This document shows positions 15,734 to 25,800 of a stretch of 64,000 nt of DNA, in pieces. The first letter of the stretch is position 1. The number at the start of each line of letters is the position of its first letter. The DNA comes from SHAN690 sp041391765 (GTDB lineage Bacteria; Bacteroidota; Bacteroidia; Flavobacteriales_G; Salibacteraceae), in NCBI GenBank assembly GCA_041391765.1, contig JAWKNJ010000014.1:124001-188000 (forward strand), given 5' to 3'. Both the position numbers and the translations under genes were made by a program. A model generated the notes under the pieces. That model saw only the letters and a program-made list of their open reading frames with translations, did no database searches and was not told where the DNA came from.

Positions 15734-18700
15734 TTACTCCACAACCTGCAGTAGCTCCCACTTACCCTGATCGATCATCTCTTCGGCAACCTTGTACTTC
15801 ACCACCGAAATTTCTCCCGACTTCAGATCACGAACTTCGACTTTGTCATTGCGGCCAGGCTTCTTCGAGACTCGCACCGGTTCCTTCTTAACCTCAGATT
15901 GAGTCTGAGTATTTCCCTGTAGCCTTGGATCAGGCGCTTGACCAGGGGCAACTTCCTGTTTAGTGGCAGTTACTTTGGAAAGATCTGAACCTGCTTGCTG
16001 ACCTTGGGTGGCATGAGCGGCTTGTTGATTTGGGAGGTTTGCCCTAAACAAGAATCCCACGATATCCTTATTCACCTTGTCCAGCATTTGCTCGAAAAGT
16101 TTGAATGATTCGAATTTGTAAATCAACAATGGATCCTTTTGCTCATAAACCGCGCTCTGAACAGACTGTCTCAAGTCATCCATCTCACGCAGGTGTTCCT
16201 TCCACTGTTGGTCTATCATCGCCAGAGTGGTGCTCTTTTCTAATTCAAGGCGAATGTTTCGACCTTCTTTAGCAATTGCCTCTTCCATGTCAATTACTAA
16301 TGGCAGTCCTTTGCGGCCATCTGACATGGGAATTTCGATGTTTTTGAATTGTTCACCTTGGGTTTCATGCACACGTTTGATGACTGGCAGCGCTAACTGA
16401 GCGACATATTTGTTCTTCTGACCATAATGTTCTAATGCTTTGCTGAACACTGCGTCCGTTAGTTCGATTCCAGATCGGTTCAAAAATTCTTCACTATTAA
16501 CCGGGCTTTCGATCGTCAAAGTGCGGAAAAGCTCCATTTCAAATCCTTCAAAGTCTCTGGCATCTTGGTATTCATTGACGATGGATGAACAAACGTCATG
16601 AATGGCATTTGCTGTTTCTACGCCCATTCTTTCTCCGAAAAGAGCATATCTGCGCTTCTTGTAGATGACCTCCCGCTGAGAGTTCATAACGTCATCATAT
16701 TCAAGCAATCTCTTTCGAACACCAAAGTTGTTTTCCTCGACCTTCTTCTGGGCGCGCTCGATGCTTTTACTCACCATGCTGTGCTGAATCACCTCTCCTT
16801 CTTCCAAGCCGAGGCGATCCATTAATTTGGCGATTCGCTCAGAACCGAATAGGCGCATCAAATTGTCCTCCAACGAAACGAAAAACTGCGATGATCCAGG
16901 GTCTCCTTGTCGTCCGGCACGACCGCGTAGCTGTCGGTCAACCCTTCTTGATTCATGCCGTTCCGTACCAATAATTGCTAAACCACCGGCCTCCTTCACT
17001 CCCTGTCCCAGCTTGATGTCAGTTCCTCGACCAGCCATGTTTGTTGCTATGGTCACTGTACCAGCCTTACCAGCCTCGGCAACGATATCTGCTTCTTTCT
17101 GGTGAAGCTTAGCATTTAACACCTGATGATCAATCTTTCGCATCTTGAGCATTCGGCTCAATAATTCCGAAATTTCGACTGATGTTGTACCAACAAGCAC
17201 TGGTCTTCCAGCATTTCTAAGCTTTTCTACTTCATCGATAACTGCATTGAACTTCTCTCTGGCAGTCTTATATACCAAATCCTGAGCATCCTCTCTAGCA
17301 ATAGGACGGTTTGTAGGAATAACCACCACATCGAGCTTGTATATCTCCCAGAATTCACCTGCTTCAGTTTCCGCTGTACCGGTCATGCCACTTAGCTTGT
17401 TATACATCCGGAAGTAGTTCTGAAGCGTAACCGTAGCGTAGGTTTGGGTAGCTGCTTCAACCTTCACATTCTCCTTCGTTTCAATAGCTTGATGAAGCCC
17501 GTCAGAATACCTTCGTCCCTCCATGATGCGGCCGGTTTGCTCGTCCACAATCTTGACCTTACCGTCCATCACCACATACTCAACATCCTTCTCAAACAAT
17601 GCATATGCTTTCAAAAGTTGGTTGATGGCATGAATACGCTCAGCTTTTTCAGCGTATTCACTGATCAGTTTGTCCTTCACCTGTGCCCTTTCTTCAACGT
17701 TTGTGATGCGTTGATCCATGTCACTCAACTCAGTTCCAATATCGGGAAGGATAAAGAATGACTTGTCATCTCCTTGCTCGGTAATCAGGTCGATTCCCTT
17801 CTCTGTTAGCTCAATGCTATTTTGTTTTTCTTCGATTACAAAGTAGAGTTCATCATCTATTTTGTGCATTTCCTTCTGCTGGTCTTGCAAGTAATAGTTT
17901 TCCGTTTTCTGCAACGTTGCCCTGACTCCAGACTCACTGAGGTACTTAATTAACGCCTTATTTTTTGGAAGACCGCGATAACTGCGTAGCAATTGCTCTC
18001 CGCCTAATTTCAAGTTCGCCTCCAACTGCTTCTTGTCAGACGTGTTTTCCGATGTTGATGCGAGCAGCCTCTTTGACTCAGCCAAACTTTCATTGATCAA
18101 TTTGCGCTGTGCGTTTACAAGCTTCTCCACCCGCGATTTCAAATTGACAAACTGTTGCTGATCGCCTTTGGGAGTCGGTCCGGAAATGATCAATGGCGTT
18201 CGGGCGTCATCAATCAAAACGGAGTCAACCTCATCCACGATGGCATAATTGTGCATGCGCTGAACCAAATCCTTTGGACGACCTGCCATGTTGTCGCGCA
18301 AGTAATCGAATCCGAATTCGTTGTTTGTGCCGTATGTTATGTCGCATCGGTAGGCATTTCTGCGGGACTCGCTGTTTGGCTGGTGCTTGTCAATACAATC
18401 CACTGTTAAGCCATGGAACTGAAAAATAGGCCCCATCCACTCGCTATCCCGTCTCGCTAAATAATCGTTCACGGTCACCACGTGTACTCCACGACCACTG
18501 AGTGCATTCAAATAAACGGGGAGGGTTGCAACCAATGTTTTACCTTCTCCGGTGGCCATCTCCGCAATTTTTCCGTCATGCAGGACCATGCCACCAATCA
18601 ACTGAACATCATAGTGCAACATGTCCCATTGAACTTCATTACCTGCCGCAATCCAGCGCGTTTTCCAGATCGCCTTGTCACCTTCAATTTTAATATGATT

Positions 18701-19138
18701 TCCCCGCTGTGCCAGTTCCTTGTCCATATCCGTGGCTTGGACTGTCAACTCTTGATTGTCTTTAAACCTTCTCGCAGTTTCCTTGACGACAGCAAATGCT
18801 TCCGGCAATATTTCTCTGAGAGTCGATTCGACCTGTTCTGTCACAGCCTTATGAAGCTTATCTATCTCAGCATACATTTCTTCCTTTTGGGCAATGTCCA
18901 AATCATCTTGATCAATCGTAGCCTTGAGGCTATCAATCCTCGATTGGTCCTCCTTGATCGCATCCTGTATTCTACCCCTCAACTCTAGTGTCTTAGTCCT
19001 TAACTGATCGTTGCTAATCGATGCGTAGGTTGCAAAATATTCATTAGTCTTCTCAACCAAAGGCATCAGTGACTTGATGTCCTTATCACTCTTATTCCCG
19101 AATATTTGATTGAGAAGTTTATTTACCGCTTCTAACAT
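15734..19138 (-). CDS. secA: Preprotein translocase ATPase SecA
   Basis: An 1134-residue SecA motor that drives Sec export through SecYEG. Visible are the Walker A MATGEGKTLVATL near residue 195, the DEAD-type motif VDEVDSVLIDDARTPLIISG, the helicase segment ATNMAGRGTDIKLG and RQLRGRAGRQGDPGSSQF. It is longer than the E. coli protein (about 900) because of an insert after the DEAD region (about residues 325-450), common in Bacteroidota. The C-terminus (KWELLQVVE) has no CxCxSG zinc motif. It is convergent, stop to stop, with a secreted-protein gene. Confidence 0.97.
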   Translation of the reverse strand: MLEAVNKLLNQIFGNKSDKDIKSLMPLVEKTNEYFATYASISNDQLRTKTLELRGRIQDAIKEDQSRIDSLKATIDQDDLDIAQKEEMYAEIDKLHKAVTEQVESTLREILPEAFAVVKETARRFKDNQELTVQATDMDKELAQRGNHIKIEGDKAIWKTRWIAAGNEVQWDMLHYDVQLIGGMVLHDGKIAEMATGEGKTLVATLPVYLNALSGRGVHVVTVNDYLARRDSEWMGPIFQFHGLTVDCIDKHQPNSESRRNAYRCDITYGTNNEFGFDYLRDNMAGRPKDLVQRMHNYAIVDEVDSVLIDDARTPLIISGPTPKGDQQQFVNLKSRVEKLVNAQRKLINESLAESKRLLASTSENTSDKKQLEANLKLGGEQLLRSYRGLPKNKALIKYLSESGVRATLQKTENYYLQDQQKEMHKIDDELYFVIEEKQNSIELTEKGIDLITEQGDDKSFFILPDIGTELSDMDQRITNVEERAQVKDKLISEYAEKAERIHAINQLLKAYALFEKDVEYVVMDGKVKIVDEQTGRIMEGRRYSDGLHQAIETKENVKVEAATQTYATVTLQNYFRMYNKLSGMTGTAETEAGEFWEIYKLDVVVIPTNRPIAREDAQDLVYKTAREKFNAVIDEVEKLRNAGRPVLVGTTSVEISELLSRMLKMRKIDHQVLNAKLHQKEADIVAEAGKAGTVTIATNMAGRGTDIKLGQGVKEAGGLAIIGTERHESRRVDRQLRGRAGRQGDPGSSQFFVSLEDNLMRLFGSERIAKLMDRLGLEEGEVIQHSMVSKSIERAQKKVEENNFGVRKRLLEYDDVMNSQREVIYKKRRYALFGERMGVETANAIHDVCSSIVNEYQDARDFEGFEMELFRTLTIESPVNSEEFLNRSGIELTDAVFSKALEHYGQKNKYVAQLALPVIKRVHETQGEQFKNIEIPMSDGRKGLPLVIDMEEAIAKEGRNIRLELEKSTTLAMIDQQWKEHLREMDDLRQSVQSAVYEQKDPLLIYKFESFKLFEQMLDKVNKDIVGFLFRANLPNQQAAHATQGQQAGSDLSKVTATKQEVAPGQAPDPRLQGNTQTQSEVKKEPVRVSKKPGRNDKVEVRDLKSGEISVVKYKVAEEMIDQGKWELLQVVE

Positions 19139-19280
19139 GTGAATTTCATTAAAGTCCTTGCTTAGTCAACTGCCTTGCCAAAAAATACAAACTGACAAAG
19201 TTGCGCATAAGCCATTTTCAAAGGCGCTCGAACAGGCGAAGTTAGAGAGATTGATCCGTGAAACGGAAATTGGGTGACAC

Positions 19281-19304
19281 AAAAAAGCCCCAGCATTGGG
19301 GCTT
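19281..19304 (-). terminator. Terminator of the DUF2795 gene
   Basis: AAGCCCCA and TGGGGCTT form an 8-base perfect stem with a 4-base loop. On the minus strand it is followed by TTTTTT. Confidence 0.8.
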
Positions 19305-19320
19305 ATAAATCTTGAGCTTA

Positions 19321-19542
19321 TTAGTACTCATCTTCGTTAAAGAAGAAGTCTTCTTTCGTAGGATAATCGGGCCAAATATCTTCGATCGTTTCGTAGCTTT
19401 CTCCCTCATCTTCCAGTGCCTGCAAGTTTTCAACCACCTCCAATGGTGCTCCAGTTCGCATCGCGAAATCAATCAATTCATCCTTAGTCGCTGGCCAAGG
19501 AGCGTCTTCCAAATACGATGCTAATTCAAGTGTCCAATACAT
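19321..19542 (-). CDS. DUF2795 domain small protein
   Basis: A 73-residue acidic cytoplasmic protein. WTLELASYLEDAPWPATKDE followed by LIDFAMRTGAPLEVVENLQ matches the DUF2795 pattern, a small helical domain of unknown function common in Bacteroidota and Actinobacteria. The tail (IEDIWPDYPTKEDFFFNEDE) is strongly acidic. It has its own promoter at 19579-19608 and terminator, so it is a single-gene unit between secA and the cobalamin gene. Confidence 0.85.
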   Translation of the reverse strand: MYWTLELASYLEDAPWPATKDELIDFAMRTGAPLEVVENLQALEDEGESYETIEDIWPDYPTKEDFFFNEDEY

Positions 19543-19578
19543 TTCGCTACTCCGTTTTTAGGGGTTTTCTAAAGGCCG

Positions 19579-19608
19579 CAAAAATAAATTTTTAGTAACA
19601 CGAAGCAA
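19579..19608 (-). promoter_or_regulatory. Promoter of the DUF2795 gene
   Basis: On the minus strand, TTG (19606-19608), a 19-base spacer, then TATTTTTG (19579-19586), an exact TAnnTTTG box, 36 bases upstream of the start. Confidence 0.6.
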
Positions 19609-19651
19609 GTTTATTTTATTCGCTCTTTAGTTTTTGATTTTCAGCGCATTA

Positions 19652-20203
19652 TCACCGCTTTTTCGGATTCCAAGGAATCTCCTCAGCTCCAAAATCAACA
19701 GTTAACTGCCTACTCAAGACGAAGAAATAGTCCGAGAGTCTATTCAAGTACTTGATCACTTTGTCATCTACCTCACTTTCAGATGCTAACGCTATACACC
19801 TGCGTTCTGCCCTTCGGCAAACACTTCGACATACATGCGCTGCCGAAACCGCAGGGTGTCCTCCGGGAAGAACAAAAAATTTCATTTCTGGCAGATGACG
19901 ATCCATTTCATCCATTGAATTTTCCATTCGAAGGATCCAATTTTCCTCAATCTCAGGGAGCTGCATCTTATTCTTTTCCGGGTCAGCAGCCAAGTGAGAT
20001 CCAATTGTGAAAAGTTCTTCTTGGATTTGAATCAACTCAGAATCTATCGCAGCGGAAACTACGTGATCCCTTAACATACCGATGAATGAGTTCAATTCAT
20101 CAACCGTTCCATACGATTCGATGCGCAGGTCATCTTTGGGAAGCCGTGTTCCACCCAAAAGGCCTGTGGTCCCATCATCACCCTTTCTTGTGTATATTTT
20201 CAT
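19652..20203 (-). CDS. Cob(I)alamin adenosyltransferase, PduO type
   Basis: A 183-residue ATP:cob(I)alamin adenosyltransferase that makes adenosylcobalamin. The N-terminal ATP-binding stretch IYTRKGDDGTTGLLGGTRLP, then ESYGTVDELNSFIGML, and the late CRSVCRRAERR are the family signature. I start at MKIYTRKGD (20203) because that is where the family begins; the frame extends 21 codons further to 20266 without similarity. No B12-dependent enzyme is in the window. Confidence 0.9.
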   Translation of the reverse strand: MKIYTRKGDDGTTGLLGGTRLPKDDLRIESYGTVDELNSFIGMLRDHVVSAAIDSELIQIQEELFTIGSHLAADPEKNKMQLPEIEENWILRMENSMDEMDRHLPEMKFFVLPGGHPAVSAAHVCRSVCRRAERRCIALASESEVDDKVIKYLNRLSDYFFVLSRQLTVDFGAEEIPWNPKKR

Positions 20204-20274
20204 TACGCTATGAACACCTTGTTGATTCCACCTGTCAAATGTCGCTTGAATTCCGCAGTTCATCACAAATGAAT

Positions 20275-20303
20275 TTGTCCTTTATTAATTCAAACTACCT
20301 TGC
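20275..20303 (+). promoter_or_regulatory. Possible promoter of the tectonin gene
   Basis: TTG at 20275-20277, an 18-base spacer, then TACCTTGC at 20296-20303, one base off TAnnTTTG at the seventh position. Weak. Confidence 0.25.
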
Positions 20304-20328
20304 TGCATTCTTACTTAAAATACAAACT

Positions 20329-21105
20329 ATGGGTTATTGGACAAACATAGATGGAGTTTTATCCTCCGTCTCCGTTGGAAACTCTATGAACATTTGGGGG
20401 TTCAATCCGGGAGGCACAATCTACCGGAGAAGTTTTAACACTGATAGAGCATGGATTCCATGTCAAGCACTACCTGAGGAGGCGACCATAAACTCACTTT
20501 CAGTAGGTGATGATGGGCACATACTCGCTTGCGATAGTCAATCTTACATTTATCGCTGGGACCCGATAAACCAAAATTGGCATCAATTCGCAGACGGAAG
20601 AGTCTCCAAGATCAATGTTGGAAACAACTACAACATTTGGGGTATAAATGATGCTGGAACAGGATGGATTTATACTATGGATTGCGTTTTCCTAAACACT
20701 GGGAACACAGAACCCCTGATAGACGTTTCCGTTGGCTCAGACGGTTCAGCTGTGGTTCTTGGAAATACCAAAACGATCTATCGCTATATTCCTCCATCCA
20801 GACGCACTTCAACCGAAGTCTACCGTGCAATTGGAGGTATAAGTCAAGTGGATGACATCGCAACAGCAGATGAATCATTCATGCTGGCACTGACCAGTGC
20901 ACCAGGAACGGCAAGGCTACAGCGTTATGTCGGGGAAAACTATTGGGTTGAATTTCCTTTCAAAGACATTCACGGCAACGATATCAGCGAAAGAATTACG
21001 AAAATTTCACTTGGAGGAGATGGAACGATTATAGCCCTGACCGACAACATGTCTGGAACTAGCAACATTTATCAATACATTCCCTACGATATACCCACCA
21101 TATAA
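20329..21105 (+). CDS. Tectonin (TECPR) repeat beta-propeller protein
   Basis: A 258-residue protein made of about six tectonin-type repeats of roughly 40 residues, each with a core such as SVSVGNSMNIWGFN, SLSVGDDGHILACD, KINVGNNYNIWGIN, DVSVGSDGSAVVLG and KISLGGDGTIIALT, and a tyrosine-tryptophan strand (IYRWDP, YRYIPP). This predicts a six-bladed beta-propeller lectin-like domain; tectonins bind bacterial LPS or glycans. No signal peptide is visible from the ATG at 20329, chosen because repeat 1 starts directly after it; the longer frame from 20086 runs antisense through the cobalamin gene. It is 10 bases before a collar-domain gene. Confidence 0.8.
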   Translation: MGYWTNIDGVLSSVSVGNSMNIWGFNPGGTIYRRSFNTDRAWIPCQALPEEATINSLSVGDDGHILACDSQSYIYRWDPINQNWHQFADGRVSKINVGNNYNIWGINDAGTGWIYTMDCVFLNTGNTEPLIDVSVGSDGSAVVLGNTKTIYRYIPPSRRTSTEVYRAIGGISQVDDIATADESFMLALTSAPGTARLQRYVGENYWVEFPFKDIHGNDISERITKISLGGDGTIIALTDNMSGTSNIYQYIPYDIPTI

Positions 21106-21115
21106 TCTAGAAACA

Positions 21116-21778
21116 ATGGATGAACAATTTATAGGTCAGATCATACTCTTTGCAGGCAACTTTGCTCCACGTGGTTGGGCCTTTTGTGACGGCCAATTGC
21201 TATCGATTTCACAAAACCAAGCTCTCTTCTCTATCATCGGAACAGCCTATGGAGGTGACGGCCGAACCACTTTTGGCCTGCCTGATCTCAGGGGACGCAC
21301 CCCCGTTCACGCAGGAAGCGGCCCAGGTTTGACGAGTAGGGCGCGAGGCCAATCATTCGGAACTGAAACTAACACTATGACCATTGATCAAATGCCCGAT
21401 CATAATCACAGTGCAACTGGTTCAGGAGGCACCATCGGAGGTTCAGTAACAGCCACATTGTCTGGTGCTCCGGGTGTTCGAATGAATGTGAGCAACGATC
21501 AAGACAGCGAAACTCCCGATGGGAAATTTTTAGGCAAAAGCGATAGCGGATTATTATACAATGGGAGTCCAACAGCGGGCGAACAATTGGCTGCCTCGGC
21601 TATTGTAGCTGACCTGGGAAATTTGTCCGTCAGTGTTGACACAAGCGGACTATCGGTGAATTTAACCGGTGTTACCATTGGAAACGCAGGAGGCCATCAA
21701 CCCATGAACAACATGCAACCAAGCTTGGCGATTAACTATATCATAGCATTACAGGGTCAATTCCCTACAAGAAGCTAG
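21116..21778 (+). CDS. Phage tail collar domain protein (MdpB-like)
   Basis: A 220-residue protein with an N-terminal phage tail collar domain: GQIILFAGNFAPRGWAFCDG, then ISQNQALFSIIGTAYGGDG and FGLPDLRGRTPVH. A glycine- and serine-rich variable middle follows, and it ends in QPMNNMQPSLAINYIIALQG, the standard C-terminus of this family. The family occurs in phage tail fibres and in many bacterial chromosomes without phage neighbours (microcystin-dependent-protein-like). No other phage structural gene is near. The gene follows the tectonin protein by 10 bases, so the two are probably co-expressed. Confidence 0.88.
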   Translation: MDEQFIGQIILFAGNFAPRGWAFCDGQLLSISQNQALFSIIGTAYGGDGRTTFGLPDLRGRTPVHAGSGPGLTSRARGQSFGTETNTMTIDQMPDHNHSATGSGGTIGGSVTATLSGAPGVRMNVSNDQDSETPDGKFLGKSDSGLLYNGSPTAGEQLAASAIVADLGNLSVSVDTSGLSVNLTGVTIGNAGGHQPMNNMQPSLAINYIIALQGQFPTRS

Positions 21779-21814
21779 ACCCCTTTAACACTTAACCTAG
21801 CGCTATGGTTGCCT

Positions 21815-21822
21815 TACCTTCG
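21815..21822 (+). promoter_or_regulatory. Candidate -7 box (TACCTTCG) before the EamA gene
   Basis: TAnnTTyG box ending eight bases before the ATG at 21831, implying a leader of only a few bases. Confidence 0.35.
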
Positions 21823-21830
21823 CGCTCCTT

Positions 21831-22748
21831 ATGACCACGCTAAACCTCAAACACAAACCCACCCAATGGGTCATTTTGCTATTCTTGGCAATAATTTGGG
21901 GGAGCTCATTCATCCTTATGAAAAGGGGGCTTGTTTATTTTTCCAGCACCGAAGTAGCAGCCTTTAGAATTTCATTAGCATCCATTGTGCTTTCCCCGAT
22001 TGCCATTCGCAACCTCAAAAAAATCCGGGGTAATTCTATGTACTTGCTTATTACCGGATTATTCGGAAATGCAATACCCGCCTTCCTGTTTGCAATGGCT
22101 CAAACCCAAATACCGAGTGCTCTGAGTGGAATTTTAAACTCGCTTACATCACTCTTTACCTTGACGATTGGAGTTTTGATTTTCCGCATGCAGACAACGG
22201 TATATCAGATTATCGGTGTTTTGCTCGCCTTGGTTGGAGCAGTTGGTTTAATTGGAGTCGAAAACATCACTGAATTAAACGCAGATGCCAGTTATGCATT
22301 ACTCGTAGTGCTAGCTGCCGCAATGTATGGAACCGCAGTAAACACGATTAAATCGAAGCTTCCTCATATGAGACCAACTCACATTACGGCACTATCCTTT
22401 TTCCTTACAGGGCCTTGGTGTTTGTTGTTCTTGCTATTTCAAACTGACTTTGTTAATCAGCTGAAGGCGAATCCGCAAAGTTGGAATGGAGTCATGTATC
22501 TGACCATACTGGCAATTATCGGCACCGCCCTGGCCGTGGTCCTTTTCAACAGACTTATTAAAGAAACCACGGCCGTTTTTGCTTCAACAGTCACTTATAT
22601 AATTCCGATCGTAGCCTTATGTTGGGGACTAATCGATGGTGAGTCAATTTTGGCAACCGACATCCTATTTATGCTAGTGATTTTAGGCGGCATTTTCCTG
22701 GTAAATAATCAAGGTGTCGCCCAACGGCTAAACAAGTTTTTTCGTTAA
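21831..22748 (+). CDS. EamA/DMT-family transporter
   Basis: A 305-residue inner-membrane protein with about ten transmembrane helices in two EamA halves. WVILLFLAIIWGSSFILMKR followed by FSSTEVAAFRISLA is the typical first half; the second half begins near DASYALLVVLAAAMYGTAVN and ends with IPIVALCWGLIDGE. DMT carriers export or import metabolites such as amino acids and purines; the substrate cannot be told here. It appears to be its own transcription unit. Confidence 0.9.
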   Translation: MTTLNLKHKPTQWVILLFLAIIWGSSFILMKRGLVYFSSTEVAAFRISLASIVLSPIAIRNLKKIRGNSMYLLITGLFGNAIPAFLFAMAQTQIPSALSGILNSLTSLFTLTIGVLIFRMQTTVYQIIGVLLALVGAVGLIGVENITELNADASYALLVVLAAAMYGTAVNTIKSKLPHMRPTHITALSFFLTGPWCLLFLLFQTDFVNQLKANPQSWNGVMYLTILAIIGTALAVVLFNRLIKETTAVFASTVTYIIPIVALCWGLIDGESILATDILFMLVILGGIFLVNNQGVAQRLNKFFR

Positions 22749-22813
22749 AGCAGCCTGCGGTTTACCTTTTCGTCCGAAATTCGTCTGCTTAAATCTTGAC
22801 AAGCCAAATTCCA

Positions 22814-25800
22814 ATGAAACAATCATTACTCGTTTTAGTTCTTTTTATCAACGCTATCTTGGCTATTAGCCAATCCAATTCTGTTGAATTACTCGATGGA
22901 ACAGGCACATTAATAAGCAATCACAATTCAATCACTTCCGCTTACGGTGCAATCCCTTCAACAATTACACAAGCTTATACAATTCAGGTTAAAACCATTT
23001 ATACGGGTGCGAACGAAGTTTACCCTATCGTTTTTGTGAACAAGACTGGAGCAAGTGCTGCAAACGTTATTACGCTTAGACCTGAAGCTGCAGCATCAAG
23101 CATCACAATCGGAGGAACCTTGAGCGGTGCGAGCATTTTCATATTCAACAACAGTGATTTCGTTACGATTGACGGGCGCCCTGGTGGCACAGGGACCACA
23201 CAAGCTTTCACCATTCTTAATAACGGCACTTCAGCCAATACAGCAGATATATGGCTCTTAAGTGGTGCGTCAAATTGTAAAATCAGATACTGCAATATTG
23301 ACGGTTTATACAGAGGAATTTGGATTAGTGAACCTGGTTCCACCGGAAACGATTCGTTGATTATAGAACACAACGCATTCCATAATTTGATTTGGGGGAT
23401 CTTGGCGGTTGCATCTACGACTCCAGTAAATGATTACATGGTCGTGAGGGGTTGCACATTCGAAGACATGTCTTTCATTGGTTTCGCAGCATCCTCATAT
23501 TCAGGCTACACCATTGTAGATTCCAATCAGTTTTACAACACAACGAGCATCGCCCCTACTTCTTCAATTTCATATCCAATTGCGTTCGAGAATCTCCGCG
23601 ATACAGCGATAATTACACGTAATTTAATTTATGATCAAAATTACGGAACAAGTGTTAACCCGACATCTGGCATTTCCTTTTTGTCCACAACATTCGGAGG
23701 CACTCCGTATGCAAAAGTTGCCAATAACATGATTCTCTTAGACACAGGCGCAAGCTCTGATTACATGTTCGGTATCGGTTTCGGACTCCTGTCTTCTTCG
23801 TCAGCAATGGATGCAGATGTGTACCATAACACGGTTAAGTTGTCCGGCACAGCCACTGGAGGCACAGCGGGTAATGTCAATTCATCACCCATCTGGATAT
23901 TCAGTATGAACGCATCAAATGATTTCAATTTTTACAACAATGTTTTGATCAATGAGCGCCTTGGAGGTAATGAATATCACATAGCTGCAGCGATCGAATC
24001 GACAAGCGGTACAATTCACGCTGACTATAATACTTACAGCACTGCTGACACAATGTTTGCTGTACTTGGCACCACTGAATATGCTGATTTCGCCAGCTTT
24101 CAAGTTGCGGTCCACCCCAATGAGATCTATGGTAACATTGAGCCTATAACATTTGTTAGCGCCTCAGATTTGCACTTAGATCCATCAATGGAAAATGTTT
24201 GGCCAGTCTACGGAACGGTGCAATCCCTGGTAGGAATTGATATTGACGATGAATTCCGACTGACTCCCTTTAGAGGATATGATGAGATAATTCTAGATTC
24301 TTGCATTGGAATGCCTGATGCCGGCTCTCCAACGCCTATGGCTGACACTGTTTGTGCAGGTGATTCGGTGCTTATGTATTTAACAGAACAGACCGGTGCA
24401 TATGGACTTTCATATCAATGGCAATCACGACCTGATGGAGGCGCGTTTACGAACATTGATACGACTCTAGGTTTCTGGGCGTATGTTGATTCATTAACAG
24501 AGTACCGATGCATTGTTACTTGTCTCGCCAGTGGGCAGTCTGATACGTCTGAGATTGGGTTTATTGACGTTTTTGCGCCACCGATGGCGGATAGCATCGA
24601 TTTTACGAACACGTTAAATACGTTTACTTTTTCAATTGCTAATGTCCAAAACACAAGTGACTATTACTGGGATTTCGGTGATGGAAATGACACTACTGAT
24701 GCGCCCAGCCCAACCCATACCTATGCAGCCTCAGGACCCTATGATATCATGTTGGTGATTTCGAACGAATGTGAAGCAGAGACTTTATACACAAGCATAG
24801 TTGTGGATTGCTTTGGAACTCCACAAGTCGCAACAGTCCATGCCAAAAAGATTGGCTCGAATCAGACTACCACTAGTACGCTTTACATCTGTCCTGGCGA
24901 TAATGCTTTATTGACATTGACTAACTTGGATTCAAACTCGGCTCCATTTTTTGACTACCAGTGGCAATCTTCGACAGGTGGTGCCGCATATACGGATATC
25001 AGCGGAGCAAATAATGATAGCCTCACAGTTTCACCATCAATTACAACGAATTATCGATGCGTTGTCTCTTGTGAAGGAAGCGCAACTGAAAAAATCTCTA
25101 CAGTTGTTAAAGTATTGGTGCAATTAGCATCATTTGACTCCATTTCTGCAGAAGAATTATTTCCTGCAAATAACTACCAGTTTACACTCCATAACCCACA
25201 GAGCATTTTGACTTTCTCATGGGACTTTGGTGACGGAACACCACTTTCTAATCTACAAAACCCAACACATCAATACGGAGATACTGGTGCTTATACAGTA
25301 CTTTTCTCTGGAGGAGGAATTTGTGATACATATACCGCCTCTTTGGACATTAATGTTGAATGTGTTGAACCACCTGTCGCTGGAACAATTGATGCAACAT
25401 TGAACGGAAGCACAGTCACCTTCACATCTAACGGTGAAACCGGAGGAAAAACTTACGAATGGCAGTTTGGTGACATAGATAGCTCTACTGCCAGCGGGTC
25501 CACAACTACGTTTACATATTCTGAAGATGGTGTTTACTTCATTACCTTGATCATTTCTAATGGATGTGGGTCGGACACTGTTCAAACACAAATCGATGTT
25601 CTCGGAATTGGAAGTTTGAAAAAATCAAGCGCGCTTTTATATCCAAACCCAACCGACAATATTTCGGTAATAACCATCAGTTCACCCATGGTAGATGCGG
25701 ATGTGAGCATCAAGAATGTGAGTGGTCAGGTTGTTCATGCGCAAAGAGGCTTGTCTGGAAACCAGCTGCAATTAAGCGCATCTGAACTGAAATTGCCTGC

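Noticed and set aside
20086..20328. An N-terminal extension of the tectonin protein
   Set aside because: It is antisense to the cobalamin adenosyltransferase and shows no tectonin repeat; repeat 1 starts at 20329.
21116..21778. The collar gene as evidence for a prophage
   Set aside because: No integrase, capsid, terminase or other tail genes are near, and this family is common outside phages.
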